NCBI GenBank assembly: GCA_958496175.1
Contig: OY292275.1
Coordinates: 58,791,701 to 58,855,700, forward strand
Source: Sisyra terminalis
Lineage: Eukaryota > Arthropoda > Insecta > Neuroptera > Sisyridae
Reading direction: 5' to 3'
DNA: 64,000 nt
Shown: positions 11,495 to 22,678 of the stretch, piece by piece
Layout: each line of letters starts with the position of its first letter
Position numbering within the stretch: position 1 is the stretch's first letter
Made by a program: the position numbers and the translations under genes
The notes under the pieces: generated by a model
Databases searched by the model: none
Told to the model about the DNA's origin: nothing
The model's input: only the letters and a program-made list of their open reading frames with translations

Positions 11495-11705
11495 GGCGCT
11501 AGTAGGTGTTTTCTGGTCACCCTTTAGAATCCCTTAATGGGATCAGGACGTAACCATTATGGTAATGGGACCATGCGCATCCCGCTAGCCCTCATGCTGG
11601 GGCGCGTGTTCGATTCACGCCCCCACAACAATTCAACAGTCATTCATATGCTGGCACTAATAATCATAATCATAATCTGCCATTGTCACGCAACCAACAT
11701 GGAAA
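11495..11705 (+). mobile_element. SINE-like unit with tRNA-type B box
   Basis: Unlike its surroundings this stretch is G+C-rich. Near its 3' part is a perfect T-arm-like hairpin, GCGTG-TTCGATT-CACGC (about 11,604-11,620), followed by CCCCCAC. GTTCGATTC fits the pol III B box. Upstream are an ATGGT/ACCAT arm (about 11,559-11,575) and a CTAGC/GCTGG arm closing a loop with CTCAT. No 5' acceptor strand pairs with CCCCCAC, so this is not a functional tRNA gene. The 3' side runs into a short TAATCA-type tail and then the long (AT)n. The left boundary is uncertain and no target duplication was found. Confidence 0.5.

Positions 11706-11707
<2 letters not shown>

Positions 11708-11781
<74 letters not shown>
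11708..11781. repeat. (AT)n microsatellite, about 36 repeats
   Basis: An uninterrupted AT dinucleotide tract. Open frames encoding alternating Ile-Tyr across it are artefacts. It lies 3' of the SINE-like unit and may have grown from its tail. Confidence 0.95.
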
Positions 11782-11782
<1 letters not shown>

Positions 11783-12930
11783 GAATACAACATTCAACAA
11801 TGATTTTTCTACTTTCTGCCTTCCACAAATACATAACTAAACACATTCGAAAAGAAGAGAACCAAAAAAAAAATTACTAAACCGCACAAATCTTGATGGA
11901 AAATTTGATTTTTTTGACACCTGTCACCGTTTGATAATAATTACAATAATATTAACATCGAATTAGTGGGACACAGCGTGTAATATTTGCCATTATTCAA
12001 TTGATTTTTTACAATTGAAAATTACTCTGTAACTAATTGTATTAAACAAAAAAAAAAAAAAAAATAATAATATATATCAACCTAATGGAATTTTTTAAAA
12101 GATTACTAGTTCACAATATAGACTTGCTGTTGTGGCTTTCTGGCATTTATAAACTGTTCAATAAATCATTAAATTTTTCTTATAAATTTCAATATTTTAA
12201 ACACGTAATATCTTAAATTACCTACAAACACTGTGTTTTTCTTTAAAAAAAAAAAGTAACATATTTTACATATTTGTAATAAACGTGTTTGAATTTCAAA
12301 TTAGGAACCAACGATTTTTCTGTTCTTCAAATCCATTTTGACATCACAATCGAAAGAAAATGATTCATACATTGTGTGGTATGTGATATGTAGGTGATTT
12401 TTTTTTTTGAGATTTTAAAATTTCGTCCCTCAGCCCCAAACCCTTGGAATGAATTGCGCTCAGCCCCCATAGTGTTCATCATCTGGCCCCCTTTTTCTTA
12501 ACATCTTCAATTGAACATTTATTATTATAATTTATATGTGAAAGATTTTGGTTTTTTTTTTGGACAAGTAACAACAACAACAACAGTGAGGCGAAGAAAC
12601 ATATAACAAGAGCTACAACAAGCCAAACGATGACAATGCAAATTTTAAATAATATGATAATGTTTATAATAAATGTTTCCAATATCCAACACTCATAAAT
12701 AATACAAAACACAAATTGAATATTATAATAATAGGAACAAATGGCCTCAGCCACTAAAGACTTGTGTACACTGCGATGGTCAATTGACTTGTACAGATTG
12801 GAAAAATTAATATTTTTACTTAAGCTTCTATTGTTCAAATACTTGGAAGACCTTTGAGAAGATTCTGGTGGAAAATTCAAAAAATCTAAACTTTCTTCTT
12901 CCCAAATTTTACGAAGAAAACTTTTTCTGC
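11782..12930. other. A/T-rich DNA, no gene
   Basis: Contains poly(A) and poly(T) runs and a minus-strand open frame of 133 codons (12,479-12,880) whose composition (Ile, Leu, Asn, Lys) is as expected by chance. Nothing supported. Confidence 0.4.
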
Positions 12931-12934
12931 AGTA

Positions 12935-13620
12935 AGTTTGAACTGGACTTTACCAGTCGTCATACTGCCGTGTAAACGGGGTGGAGGGTATATGCACCTG
13001 CATCAGACCTCTTCGTCATGTCCATTCGAGAATGATTGACATCGAATCCTTGACGGAGCTTTCGCCTCTTCTTGGCTGGCACCATTCTTCATCGAACATG
13101 AATCGCACCAGGGGACGTTGGCGCAAAAGGTGCCAGATTCTGGTCGACTAAGTGAATGACACCCCGGGGTTCCGCTCCATACCAACACCAAGACCTCATG
13201 TCTCCACCTACTTGATCGATTCATTTTTTATGAGACGTTCTATAGACAATTTATGAGGCCACTTTTGGTCGTGTGTCCAACATCCCCCTGCTCCACCACC
13301 ATCCGGTTAAAAAGCGTTCCGAACTGTTTCGCTTTTTCTTGAACAATAAAAATTGTACAACTCATCGCAATGTCAAGCCGTGTCAAATTCAATTTTATGG
13401 TACAATCAACGTCAATTAGATATGCCTTTCAGAGATCCAATCGATCGATCATATGGCGTTTTTTCGGGTCTCCTGGGCTTTTATGTACCTGTCAATTGGG
13501 TAGTTAATGGTTCGAATTTTCAACGTTTACCTAACGATTAATCAAACAATCGGCGACGACCTAATGATTTTTTCCTACCCCGTTCACTTGTCAAGCTCGT
13601 CATCTAAACTTTCCACGTCA
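12935..13620. other. Prominent G+C-raised island, exon or enhancer candidate
   Basis: This is the most G+C-rich stretch of the first 20 kb. On the minus strand the frame 13,003-13,224 is open for 73 codons from an ATG. It has Cys-rich content (CHSLSRP, GTFCANVPWCDSC) and a stop at GTC-TGA. The other two minus frames are also open for 30-50 codons, so openness alone is not proof of coding. No acceptor or donor with good context bounds it. From 13,330 on, words such as TTTTATGGTACAAT and CAATCGATCGATC look regulatory. I cannot assign a gene. Confidence 0.3.
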
Positions 13621-13717
13621 AAAGAATGGCGCTTGGTTACAATAGTAGTAAAGGATGAATTCTTATTGTTCTTGTCGACAAAAATTAATGCAAATCAACT
13701 CTTTACCTTCTAAATAT

Positions 13718-13838
13718 CAAGGTTTATAAACTAGGTGGCCTCATGCGCCACGTGACGTATCCAGAAGAAATTCGTACATATCTTCAGACTGATTCAAATT
13801 TTTTCTAATGGGGCAACCTGTGTAATTTATAAACCTTG
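13718..13838. mobile_element. 121-bp MITE with perfect 9-bp target duplication
   Basis: Both ends read CAAGGTTTATAAA (left directly, right as reverse complement), and the inverted similarity continues weakly into AGGTGGCC/AGGTTGCCC. TCTAAATAT flanks both sides exactly (13,709-13,717 and 13,839-13,847). A 9-bp duplication suits Mutator- or Merlin-type transposases better than hAT, but the superfamily is unproven. Non-autonomous. The interior contains CCACGTGACGTATCC. Confidence 0.85.
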
Positions 13839-13842
13839 TCTA

Positions 13843-14815
13843 AATATCACATATTTACAATTTATAAACTATGCATTATAGTTGCATCCATTAGAGCATT
13901 GTTTCCTAACTTATGATCCGCGGACCCCTGGGGGTTTGCGAGCCTATGTTTGGGGACCCGCGGTCCCATTTGAAAAAGTTTGTTTTTTGTTGTTTAATGA
14001 ATGAATACTAAAATATAATATTGTCTGAAAATTGCACCATTTTTTCACTCAGGGGTCCTTGGCATTATGCTAGATTTCCTTGGGGGTTCTAGACTGAAAA
14101 AGGTTAGGAACCACTGCATTGGAGCATCATAGTAATTAAAGCAACAACGATTGATTATCTTGTATGATTTTAAATTCAATTTTAAGGAAAATAGGTAGCA
14201 AAGCGGTCCTTAAGCTTTTGCTGCTAGAAAAGTTAAGCTTCCTGTTCTAGAATTCATTTTTGGTATAACTTATTTACCAAATCGAGGATTTTTTTGGCCC
14301 AAAAAAGAAAATATTGAGATATTGTATTAAAAAACTTATTTTTGATTAAAATTTTTTTATTTAAGTAAGACTTACAGTTTCATGGCTTATTTTGAATCAA
14401 TTTTATCAAGAATTATCACATATTATACTTGCAAAGCTGTAAAATATCACACATTTACAATTTATAAACTATGTATTGTAGTTGCACCAACTAGAGTAAT
14501 TAAAGTAACAACTGTTGACTATTTTGCATAGTTTTAGATTCAATTTTGAGAAAAATATGTGGCAAAATGGTCCTTAAGCTTTTGCTGCGAGAAAAGTTAA
14601 GTTTTGTGTTCTAGAATTCATTTTTGGTAAAACTTATTTACCAAACAGACGTTCTTTTTGGCCCAAAAAAGAAAATATGGAGATTTTGTACTAAAAAGTT
14701 CATTTTTGATTGAAATTTTCTTATTCAACTAAAACTTACAGTTTCATAGCTTATTTTGAATTAATTTTATAAAAAAATTATCACAAATGATATTTGCAAA
14801 GCAATAAAATATTTT
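13843..14815. repeat. Two-unit tandem duplication, about 372 bp unit before hAT insertion
   Basis: Unit A starts at 13,843 (AATATCACATATTTACAATT) and unit B at 14,443 (AATATCACACATTTACAATT). Both continue through TATAAACTATG, TCCTTAAGCTTTTGCTGC, TTCTAGAATTCATTTTTGGT, TTTTTGGCCCAAAAAAGAAA and TTGCAAAGC. The 600-bp period drops to about 372 bp when the hAT element and its duplicated 8 bp are removed from unit A, so duplication came first. Confidence 0.9.
13897..14116. mobile_element. hAT-type MITE, 220 bp
   Basis: The left end CATTGTTTCCTAAC pairs with the right end, whose reverse complement is CAGTGGTTCCTAACC, as in hAT non-autonomous elements. It is flanked by 8-bp duplications CATTAGAG (13,889-13,896) and CATTGGAG (14,117-14,124), one mismatch. 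The interior holds GATCCGCGGACCCCTGGGGG-type sequence. Unit B of the surrounding tandem duplication keeps the corresponding uninterrupted site near 14,485, direct evidence of insertion. Confidence 0.9.
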
Positions 14816-16545
14816 TTTTCTTTCCTATTGGCATCTATTGAGGAAAAAAGATTGTTTAGTTTACCAAAAATTTTTTGGGAACTAAGTTTGAAACTTTAAT
14901 TTTCATTTATTGAATTTAGGAAGACATTTAAAGATAAATACGATTAAATATTCAATCATTGGAAATACTATTTCTTATTAGATTCAAGTTGAGATCCAGC
15001 TATACTATAGCTTTTACTATGGTTTTTACTGTCTAGAACAACCAGTAATAGTGTTAAATAGGTAAAAAAGGCAAGGAAATAAATGAAAGCTCTGGAAAAG
15101 ATTTAAATATTTAGGGTAGAAACAGGTAGTTATAAAGGTTGGATGGAAAATGATTGGTATAAGATAATGGAAATTGAATTTTAGGGTCTAAAATTAATAA
15201 TAATATATGTACGCTTGATGTCTTTTTGCTTGAATAACGAAGTATTTGTTGCAAAAAATCTTATATTGTTATAGATATTGTTGAGTGTAAAATATGATTA
15301 ATAATTCAGAGCTTAGATGAATAGCTTGGAAAATATTTGGAAAGCCATCTTTAAAAACGAAAGAAGAATAACTGAAAAAAATAATAAGAAACCAGAATTA
15401 GTTAAGATTGAATAATCAGTGCTGGACTTCCATTAGGGGCACTAAAGGTTAAGAATATTTTTTCGGGAAAAAATGCTAAAGACTTTAGATTTTTTTTTTT
15501 TTTGATTTGTTAAACATCTTCTAAAATAGAAATGTTGATTTTTCCAAAATTGCCTTATTATTGCACCTCATTTTGTGTACAATATAGATAATGAGATGAC
15601 CTTTTATTTGGTGTCCCAGTATAAAACTAAGGGTGAATTTGGTTCTGAATTTTTTTCCTGAAAAAAGTTCTGCTGATGTTATAATTTCTAATCTTATTAA
15701 ATTTTATGTTTTCCACTGGAATATTTAGTGTTTAAATAAGAACCGATTAAGTCATCAAAATATGCAATAATTTCAGTGAGGTTTGCTTTTCTTTAATATT
15801 TTTTTTTAAATTTTGAAAATTGCATCATAGTTTTACTAAATTTTGTATTTAACTTTAAGATGTTTTCTTTAGCCTAAAATCTAGGCCAATAATGAGCAAC
15901 CTTTGGCTCACGTAAGAGTCCAATCCAGCCCTATCTATACAGTACTAGAGATTGCATTAAGTAAAATTTATGTTCATGTATACTTATTATTTTGTAATTA
16001 ATACCTATCCATTTTTTTCATTGTAATTCATTTTTAATGATAAAAGGATAATGGACGTAGTTTTGGATTAACTTTGCTTTTATAAGTAACAAAAATTTGT
16101 CAACTTTCTATTCCAACATGCGTACGAAAAGTATTTACCATAACTTGGCACCCAATTCATAAGAAATTTCCCTTCTCTGATCTAAACAACCCTATACATT
16201 TGGCTTTATTTAAGTTGTTGGAGAAAAATTAAGTTGTAGAAATAGATAATGTTTCATTTTTAACCATTAGAATCAATGTTTAATCGCTCATCTAAAATTT
16301 TAATGTGAATTAGTGGATGATAATACCCTTTTTATCAAAAAATTAACAACTACTCACACAAAATTATATTATTTTAAAGTTTATATAGTGTAAATTCTAT
16401 TAAAAATGTACACTTTAATAGCAAAAAATTTTTTAACTTATCGATATATTGACTGAATTTTTCCAAATTATTTTAAAGAGTACTTCATAGTGAAAATATT
16501 TAAAAAAAAACCATTTACGCGTTTAATGTAATGGCGCTTCTGTAT
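14816..16545. other. A/T-rich DNA with no supported gene
   Basis: A possible old hAT-like end, CAGTGCTGGACTT near 15,420, faces a weak inverted partner near 15,930, but no target duplication was found. Otherwise nothing. Confidence 0.35.
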
Positions 16546-16549
16546 AACT

Positions 16550-16845
16550 TGAATCTGTACAGTGTAGATGGCATCCGTACTACGAGACGGATTTCTTAAA
16601 ATTACAAAATTTCAATAATCAAAACAAATGAACATCCTGAAATCTCGTTCTCCTATTGGCTGAAAGCTGTTTGCATGGAGAAATCTGTTTACTGTCATCA
16701 GATATTAGTGCGTCGTTTGACTTATCCCATACTTTATTTGTTCATAATTAGTTAATTTGGTTTAATTAAATGTCAAAAAGTGGTTTAAGTGAAAATTTAA
16801 ATAGTGCATAACTAATCTTGGTAACAATTATTTTATTCAAGTAAG
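16550..16845 (+). promoter_or_regulatory. Promoter-like stretch followed by a strong donor site
   Basis: G+C rises over 16,550-16,720. CTCCTATTGGCTGAAAG contains an inverted CCAAT box. About 60 bp downstream TCATCAGATATTAGTGCG could serve as an initiator. After a further 130 bp the donor CAA|GTAAGTGAA occurs near 16,838. Together this could be a non-coding first exon on the plus strand. There is no TATA box and no independent support. Confidence 0.2.
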
Positions 16846-16849
16846 TGAA

Positions 16850-18735
16850 ATATTAATACATATTATAAATCAGAAATCTTAATGCCAACAGTATTGGCTA
16901 CGATGCAATTGCCAATTGAGGTTTTTATTAAGGAAATATTTTTCCATTCTAAACGATTAAAGGGTCAAGGGCTATAAGATGCAGCTTTAAACTTAAACTG
17001 TGTTTTATATATAAACCCAAAAAATATAATCCTTATATACTTAAGGAAAAAAAAATAATGTTAATAACTTCGGTTTTCCCCAATTCAAGACTCATTTATC
17101 TTTCGAATTTTACTTGTTTATATCCTTAACATACTATTTACATTGATTATTTAATTTCACGAAAAAATTTTCGCACAAATTTTAATCGTTCTTTAATAAA
17201 GGTGTTAAAATATATTTTATCCAATTGGTTATTACATATGTCTTTTAATGACGAAACCAATTAAAATTATGTGGTCAGAAATATAATAACTGTTAATATA
17301 TTTTTGTAGGTTTATTAAATTTTTTGCCACACACCTAAATTTAGTTACATAATTACCAAATAAGAGATATTAAATTGACAGATTTACCAATTTTTTCTTA
17401 ATTTTTTTTTTTTTGGACAAAGCTCTAGTAAAAGCCTTTATTTTTCTTCATGAAAAACCAAATTAATCTACTTTAAAAAATTCATTTTCTTGATATGATT
17501 TTTCAGGAAATAAATCGTGCGATATTCCACGAAAGTAATTTGGGAAATTTTTAGCTAAACTCAAATCAAAGACACTATCGATGACAAATAATTTTATCGC
17601 ACATGTAGTTGTTCTCATTAATTTTTTTTTATCACATACATATTCATACACTTCCAATAACTAAGAAAATAACGCGTATTTAAATATTGAAATATATTAT
17701 CAATACTTAAGCGAAATTTTTTTCGTTTACATATTGACATAAACTGTTTCGTATTGCTAGTTATCACTATTCAAACGTTTAAAACAAATTCATAAGAAAA
17801 TTTAAGTTTTTTTTTCTATTGTAAAATATAACTAAATACACAAATGTTTGTTTATTTTGCGCCGAGATCGATTAAGACATTTTCGAGCGATATCGATAAG
17901 AAATGCTATGCGCAAAATGATAAATTTCAATCACACAGAAAACACTTATTAATCATCGTTGACAAATTTGAAATATTATAAGTTTATATAAGGATATCTA
18001 TGCCAAAGATTTGGCGTTATCGATATGCGGTGGTTCCCAAATAAAAATATTCGGAGGGAAAAAATATTGATTATTTTTTCACGATTTATGATTAGGTAAT
18101 TATTCGTGACAAATGATACTTGAAGCAATATTGTTATCGTTTTTAAATTCTGCGGATTACAAGTTTTGATTTTGATATACTTTTTCATAGAATATTGCCG
18201 CGGGGAAATGGTTTCTTCTTAGTAGAATCATTATTTGTTAGTTAGTAGTGATTTATTGTTTGAAACATTAAGTTTGATGTGCATTTAGTTTAGTGGATGC
18301 ATTTTTGTGTGGAAATGGAAGAGTTTTGGATTTTATTTGAAAGTATTTGTAAGTTAATGGTTCATTTTTAATTGGTTTGGGAAAATTTAGTTGTTAATAT
18401 TTAAACGGCTGAAGAATTAGCAAAAACATGTTTTATTTAATCTGAAACAAGATTATTATGTTTTTTTAAATAATTTTATGAGCTGCGCATATTAAAATGG
18501 CCTTAAAATGGCATAAAAAACACGACTTGCTAAGTATTTTGAATTTTTAAAAATTAACCACTTTTAAGAGTGGTTAATTTTTATTTTGATCAAAAACTAC
18601 CCTTTTTTCATCCACCTGTAAAGTTTTACTATTTTTATGCAACTATACTTGTTTTTTTTTAAATTTTTTTCAACACTTAGAAATAATTGAGGAAAGTAGT
18701 GGAACTTTGATCAAAAAAGGCCCTTTTTTATAAAG
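16850..18735. other. A/T-rich DNA with a small hairpin
   Basis: A 14-bp perfect inverted repeat, AAAAATTAACCACT with AGTGGTTAATTTTT, lies at 18,549-18,582. The words TTGATCAAAAA...CCCTTTTTT recur on each side of it. A G+C-raised patch at 17,850-17,930 holds GAGCGATATCGAT. No gene. Confidence 0.4.
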
Positions 18736-18739
18736 CTTG

Positions 18740-20080
18740 GTTTTTCAGGACTTATTGTATTTCCGGGGTCCCTATTTTATCTAGCTAAGACTAAGTAGCT
18801 AGGCGAACCCCAGCAACCGATGCATTATGTGCTTTCCGACTATTTAAATTCCAGGGCTTGATATGCCCAGTTCTTCAGAACATTACATTCCCATGGAATG
18901 TGAGAAGTGGTTTCATTTTTTGTCTAGCAAAATCTGCATTTTAGATCATCCACATGTAATCCCATTGTATCCAGGTGCCTTTTTCTGTAGGGACCAATTA
19001 TTAGACCCGTTATCATTTTGACCTATTTTCAGACCAAGAATTTCAGCAGTTGGTTTCCGGGATGATTCTCCCATCATCCTTTTACTATGCTTTTGCCCGG
19101 TGATGATCCTCCATATTGTGAAGTAACTTTAATATGATCTTTTTTTTCATTTTTTTATACTTTTTGCAATTAAATTGCATTATAGTTGTATTCCCATTGC
19201 GTTTGTGGCTCACTTGCACTTGTTATTACCATCTGAACTTTAATTCTTCAGGTCTACGTGATGGTTCTTTTTCAAGAGTTTGTATTTCTTTGGTGGAGTA
19301 GGCAATTAAGTTCCTTCCATCATGGATAAATTTCTGGGTCTTTCCATTGTTTGATGTAGATTTCTGTAAGATTTTTTGGTTGTCACCATTTCGATGGACA
19401 TTCTGGTATCTTTAGGGATATTTGGACCTTGAGATTAGGAGGATTATGACCTGGAAATGATTAACACTTGCACGAATGTATAGCTTCTCATACTGTTGAT
19501 GCGTATTGCTAAATGGGGTGAATTATTGAAGTATATAGCCGGAAATTTTTCGTTTAGGGTAAGTGAGAACTTATCCTTTAATAGTGCTTTTAACCGGTGC
19601 AGTCTTGAACAAAATCGTTGAAACACTTTTGAAGTGCTTGGAATATGTTAAGCCCAATTGGATTGCTGGCCTGGGATTGTGTTTTAGTGGATTGGGATAT
19701 TATCGATCGTTTTGTGGTAGCTTAATTCTACCATTATTGATTTCTTCGTCTTTCTTGCATGGTCTTGTATGTTTTCTATTACAATTTGGAATTCTTCAGC
19801 TCAATTTAGGATGACTAGATCGTTTATAAACATGACCATTGTACTGATTGAGATTGTAGGAAAATTTTTCACCAATTATTTTTTAATGCAAATTACGAGG
19901 ACTGTGAATAATGTTAGAATTTTTTGCCGGATAAAGGCATCAACCCTTTTGGTGCCTTAAATACCTTTATGATCTAGCAACCATCCCAAGATGACCATAT
20001 TTTTGGTGGCCAGGCTTGTAAGGGCATTGTTACACACCGATATCAATTTTTGATTGATCTATGGTTTTGCTAGTGTTTTT
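18740..20080 (-). pseudogene. Decayed non-LTR retrotransposon reverse transcriptase, 3' half
   Basis: Read on the minus strand, about 19,840-19,808 gives FINDLVILN, a relic of the RT catalytic FADDLVILA (YADD) box. It is followed by a helical EEFQIVIENIQDHARKTKKS segment as in Jockey-like elements. Around 19,620-19,450 comes a stretch resembling the thumb region (LKALLKDKFSLTLNEK). The most downstream part, near 18,900, gives HFSHSMGM-type sequence homologous to the piece at 63,240-63,545. The first Asp of the catalytic pair is changed to Asn, frames are broken by many stops and shifts, and no 5' half or tail is seen. It is better G+C-balanced than its flanks. Jockey/CR1-like assignment is by motif memory only. 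Confidence 0.7.
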
Positions 20081-20084
20081 AATA

Positions 20085-20915
20085 TGACCTGACTTTCGAT
20101 GATTATGCAGATTGTGCTTTTCCAAAGAAAAAAAAATATTTTCCTCCTATTTCAACCCCTTCAGTAATTGAAATCTCCAAGAAAAACTCTTGTTTTTCCA
20201 AAAAAATAAATAAAGGAATATATAACAAAAAATTAAAGAATTCCTGAATTTTAAAATTTGTAATTTCGTAAATTCTTAAAACTAAAAAATAATTGGCTCC
20301 TGTGTACTTAAGCACACCTACAATCTGGCAATGTTGCATTTTCGACTGTGTTTTTAATTTAATTCGCGATTAAATCGGTCCATAAAGAAAATTTAGTCAC
20401 AAAAGAGAGAATTATGCCATATTAGAATTGAATAAACAAAAATATCGCGAATTAAATTAAAAACAAAATAATAACAAAATAATTTTTCTGTATGTTTAAC
20501 AAAAATTAGTGAAAATTTTCTCCTTCGGAGCTTTTGTAAACCTGCACAAAACTTGCAGCTTTGAAATTTATTTGCACTTAAAACGCAAAAATTTTCATCG
20601 AAAAACAATATTTTCAATTTATCATATTTTTTTCAAAGAAAAATTACATTTGTTATCGTAGATTGATGGGAAAAACCAATCGTTGACTAGTATATTTTGT
20701 ATTTCTAACTAAAATATATAAATGATTACTAAAAAGAAATAAAAATATCTGACGGTTATTTAAATTCAAATAAAAATTCGCCAAATTACTTGCAGACCTT
20801 TGGGAAAGAAATCAAATTTAATTATTCCCCAATTAGAGGTTTATTAACCAAAATGTCCAATTTTCGTCCCAAAAAAGGCAACGGCAGGCAAATAAACGAG
20901 CGAAATAAAATCGTT
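20085..20915. other. A/T-rich DNA, no gene
   Basis: Minus-strand open frames here (for example 20,103-20,339) are A/T-codon chance frames. Nothing supported. Confidence 0.4.
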
Positions 20916-20919
20916 AAAC

Positions 20920-21400
20920 GATCGATCGACGACAAATGCAAAATATGTCCGTAAAATATGGTGGACGTTAAAGTTTCGCGCGGTTAATTTAATTATAAAA
21001 TAATTTACGACGTCTCGTGTCACCATTGTTGATATCGATGTGGTGGTATACTCATACGTTTATATATATATATATATAGTCAGTATGGTTAAGTTTCCAT
21101 AAAATTTGCAATTCATTTCCAGATAAAATCCATTTCGTCCGTTTCCATTCTGTCGTATAGATTTTATGTATTAAAGTGCCCCTTTTTTTTTTTTCTTTTT
21201 ATTCAACCACAATATCCATGACTCTACCACCCGCTCGATCTCTCCCACCTTCACGGTAATCGAATGCCATTTAATCGACACCACTCGATCCACCCACGCG
21301 AATTATGCAAATTTTCCACCACGGACAGACGGACTGGCGCGTAAATATACGACAGTGTTGATGGACGGTCGTTTCGATTGATACAAGGTGGCAGCAAAGA
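20920..21400. other. G+C-raised, enhancer-like island
   Basis: A cluster of words typical of developmental regulatory DNA: CGATCGATCGACG, GGTTAATTTAATTA (homeodomain-like), CACCATTGTTGAT (SOX-like), and GAATTATGCAAATTTTCC (POU octamer-like) at about 21,299-21,316. A (TA)n tract lies at 21,060-21,078. No coding frame of interest. Function is inferred from composition only. Confidence 0.25.
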
Positions 21401-21404
21401 GTTA

Positions 21405-22195
21405 ATAAACATGCATTTTATATGAAAATAATGTTTATTTTATTCAATGATATACCAAAGTAATAAAAATAAATTTCCCACTTTTTCTGAAGCTTTTAAG
21501 TTTCCAAAACTTCTAGATAATTCAATGATTCAATTGGTCAGTGAAATCTATGCAAAATTTGATAAGTTTATGAAAAAATTATAGCACAACCTTCGTTTAA
21601 ATCGTTCGGAATTGAGAAAAACCGTTCATGACATTTTCCCGTAGTCAAGTATGCGATCACGTTTCTCAATTATTGCGAAATGAACAATTTTGTGCACAGT
21701 GCACACCCGTAAATATTCGCGATTGAATTAAACTGGTTTTCACGCGAGTTTAACGCACGATCATATTAGTTAAGTGTAACGCAAACGATAATAACTTACT
21801 TAGTTTATAGTCGCCAGCTTTTGCTAGTTTCTCGTTGCTGTTTAAATTATTTTTAGTGCAACTGCTATAGGTAATGTTGTGCAGTGTATGCTTGCCGGTG
21901 TCATCCTATTTAGATATATATATGAATATTGTGGATATTTCGAAGCGGTTTTACCGGTGTTGTTCACTTTGGCTTGTCCGGTGCCTTATTAATTCGAACA
22001 CGGACAAGGTGTTAAGCTGTTAGATATAGTTTTTTTTCCAATAAGACTGGAATGATCAGTTCTAAGATCATCATTATTTTATTACTATTGGAATGGTTAT
22101 TGTTATTATTATTATAGGTATACCATCACGAACATTTCAACACCTTTTATACTTTATAATCGCCAATTATTCCATTTATGGAATTGATTTAGACA
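21405..22195. other. Unique DNA, no gene
   Basis: The segment 21,640-22,020 has modestly raised G+C with CACGCGAGTTTAACGCACG. No repeat partner or open frame. Confidence 0.35.
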
Positions 22196-22678
22196 AAATC
22201 ATACAATTCTAGTTTTACTATAAAAGATGATTTTGAAATAAAAATTTTTAACTTATTTTTTTCACAGTTCAATATTTCAAAGATATTTACTCAAAAAAAT
22301 TCCAGCACTTGGATGACTTCCAATTGTTGAGTAATTTTTAAACCAAGCATTAAACCAAATCATACAAATCCAGTTTTAATATAAAAAATGATTTTGAAAT
22401 GAAAATTTTTGACTTATTTTTTTCACAATTTAATATTTCAAAGATATTTACCCAAAAAAAATCCTGCATTTGGATGACTTCCAGTTGTTGAGTAATCTTT
22501 AAACCAAGCATTAAACCAAATCATACAAATCCAATTTTACTATAAAAAATAATTTTGAAATGAAAATTTTTTATTTATATTTTTCACAGTTAAATATTTT
22601 AAAGATATTTACCCAAAGAAATTCCAGCATTTGGATAACTTCCAATTGTTGAGTAATCTTTAAACCAAGCATCAGAAT
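22196..22678. repeat. Three tandem units of 161 bp
   Basis: Unit starts (AAATCATACAA) are at 22,196, 22,357 and 22,518, giving an exact 161-bp period twice. Each unit carries ATGATTTTGAAAT-like sequence, TTTTTCACAG, TTTCAAAGATATTTAC, GGATGACTTCCA and GTTGAGTAATCTTTAAACC. Units differ at a modest number of positions. The last third of the unit recurs near 23,427 as part of a larger family. Confidence 0.95.

Noticed and set aside
11559..11630. Functional tRNA gene (CAT-like anticodon loop, T arm present)
   Set aside because: No 5' acceptor strand pairs with CCCCCAC and the anticodon loop has the wrong size; treated as a SINE-like tRNA derivative.
11537..11880. Two overlapping plus frames with long Ile-Tyr runs
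   Set aside because: They are translations of the (AT)n microsatellite and not proteins.
12479..12880. 133-codon minus-strand open frame
   Set aside because: Ile/Leu/Asn/Lys-dominated, contains low-complexity Leu and Asn runs from T- and A-rich repeats; no homology recognised.
13780..13800. CAGACTGATTCAAATTTTTT as another end of the TAGACTG family
   Set aside because: It lies in the interior of the 121-bp MITE and similarity does not extend beyond a short A/T-rich word.
15418..15935. hAT-like element suggested by CAGTGCTGGACTT and a weak inverse near 15,930
   Set aside because: Terminal similarity is poor and no 8-bp target duplication could be found.
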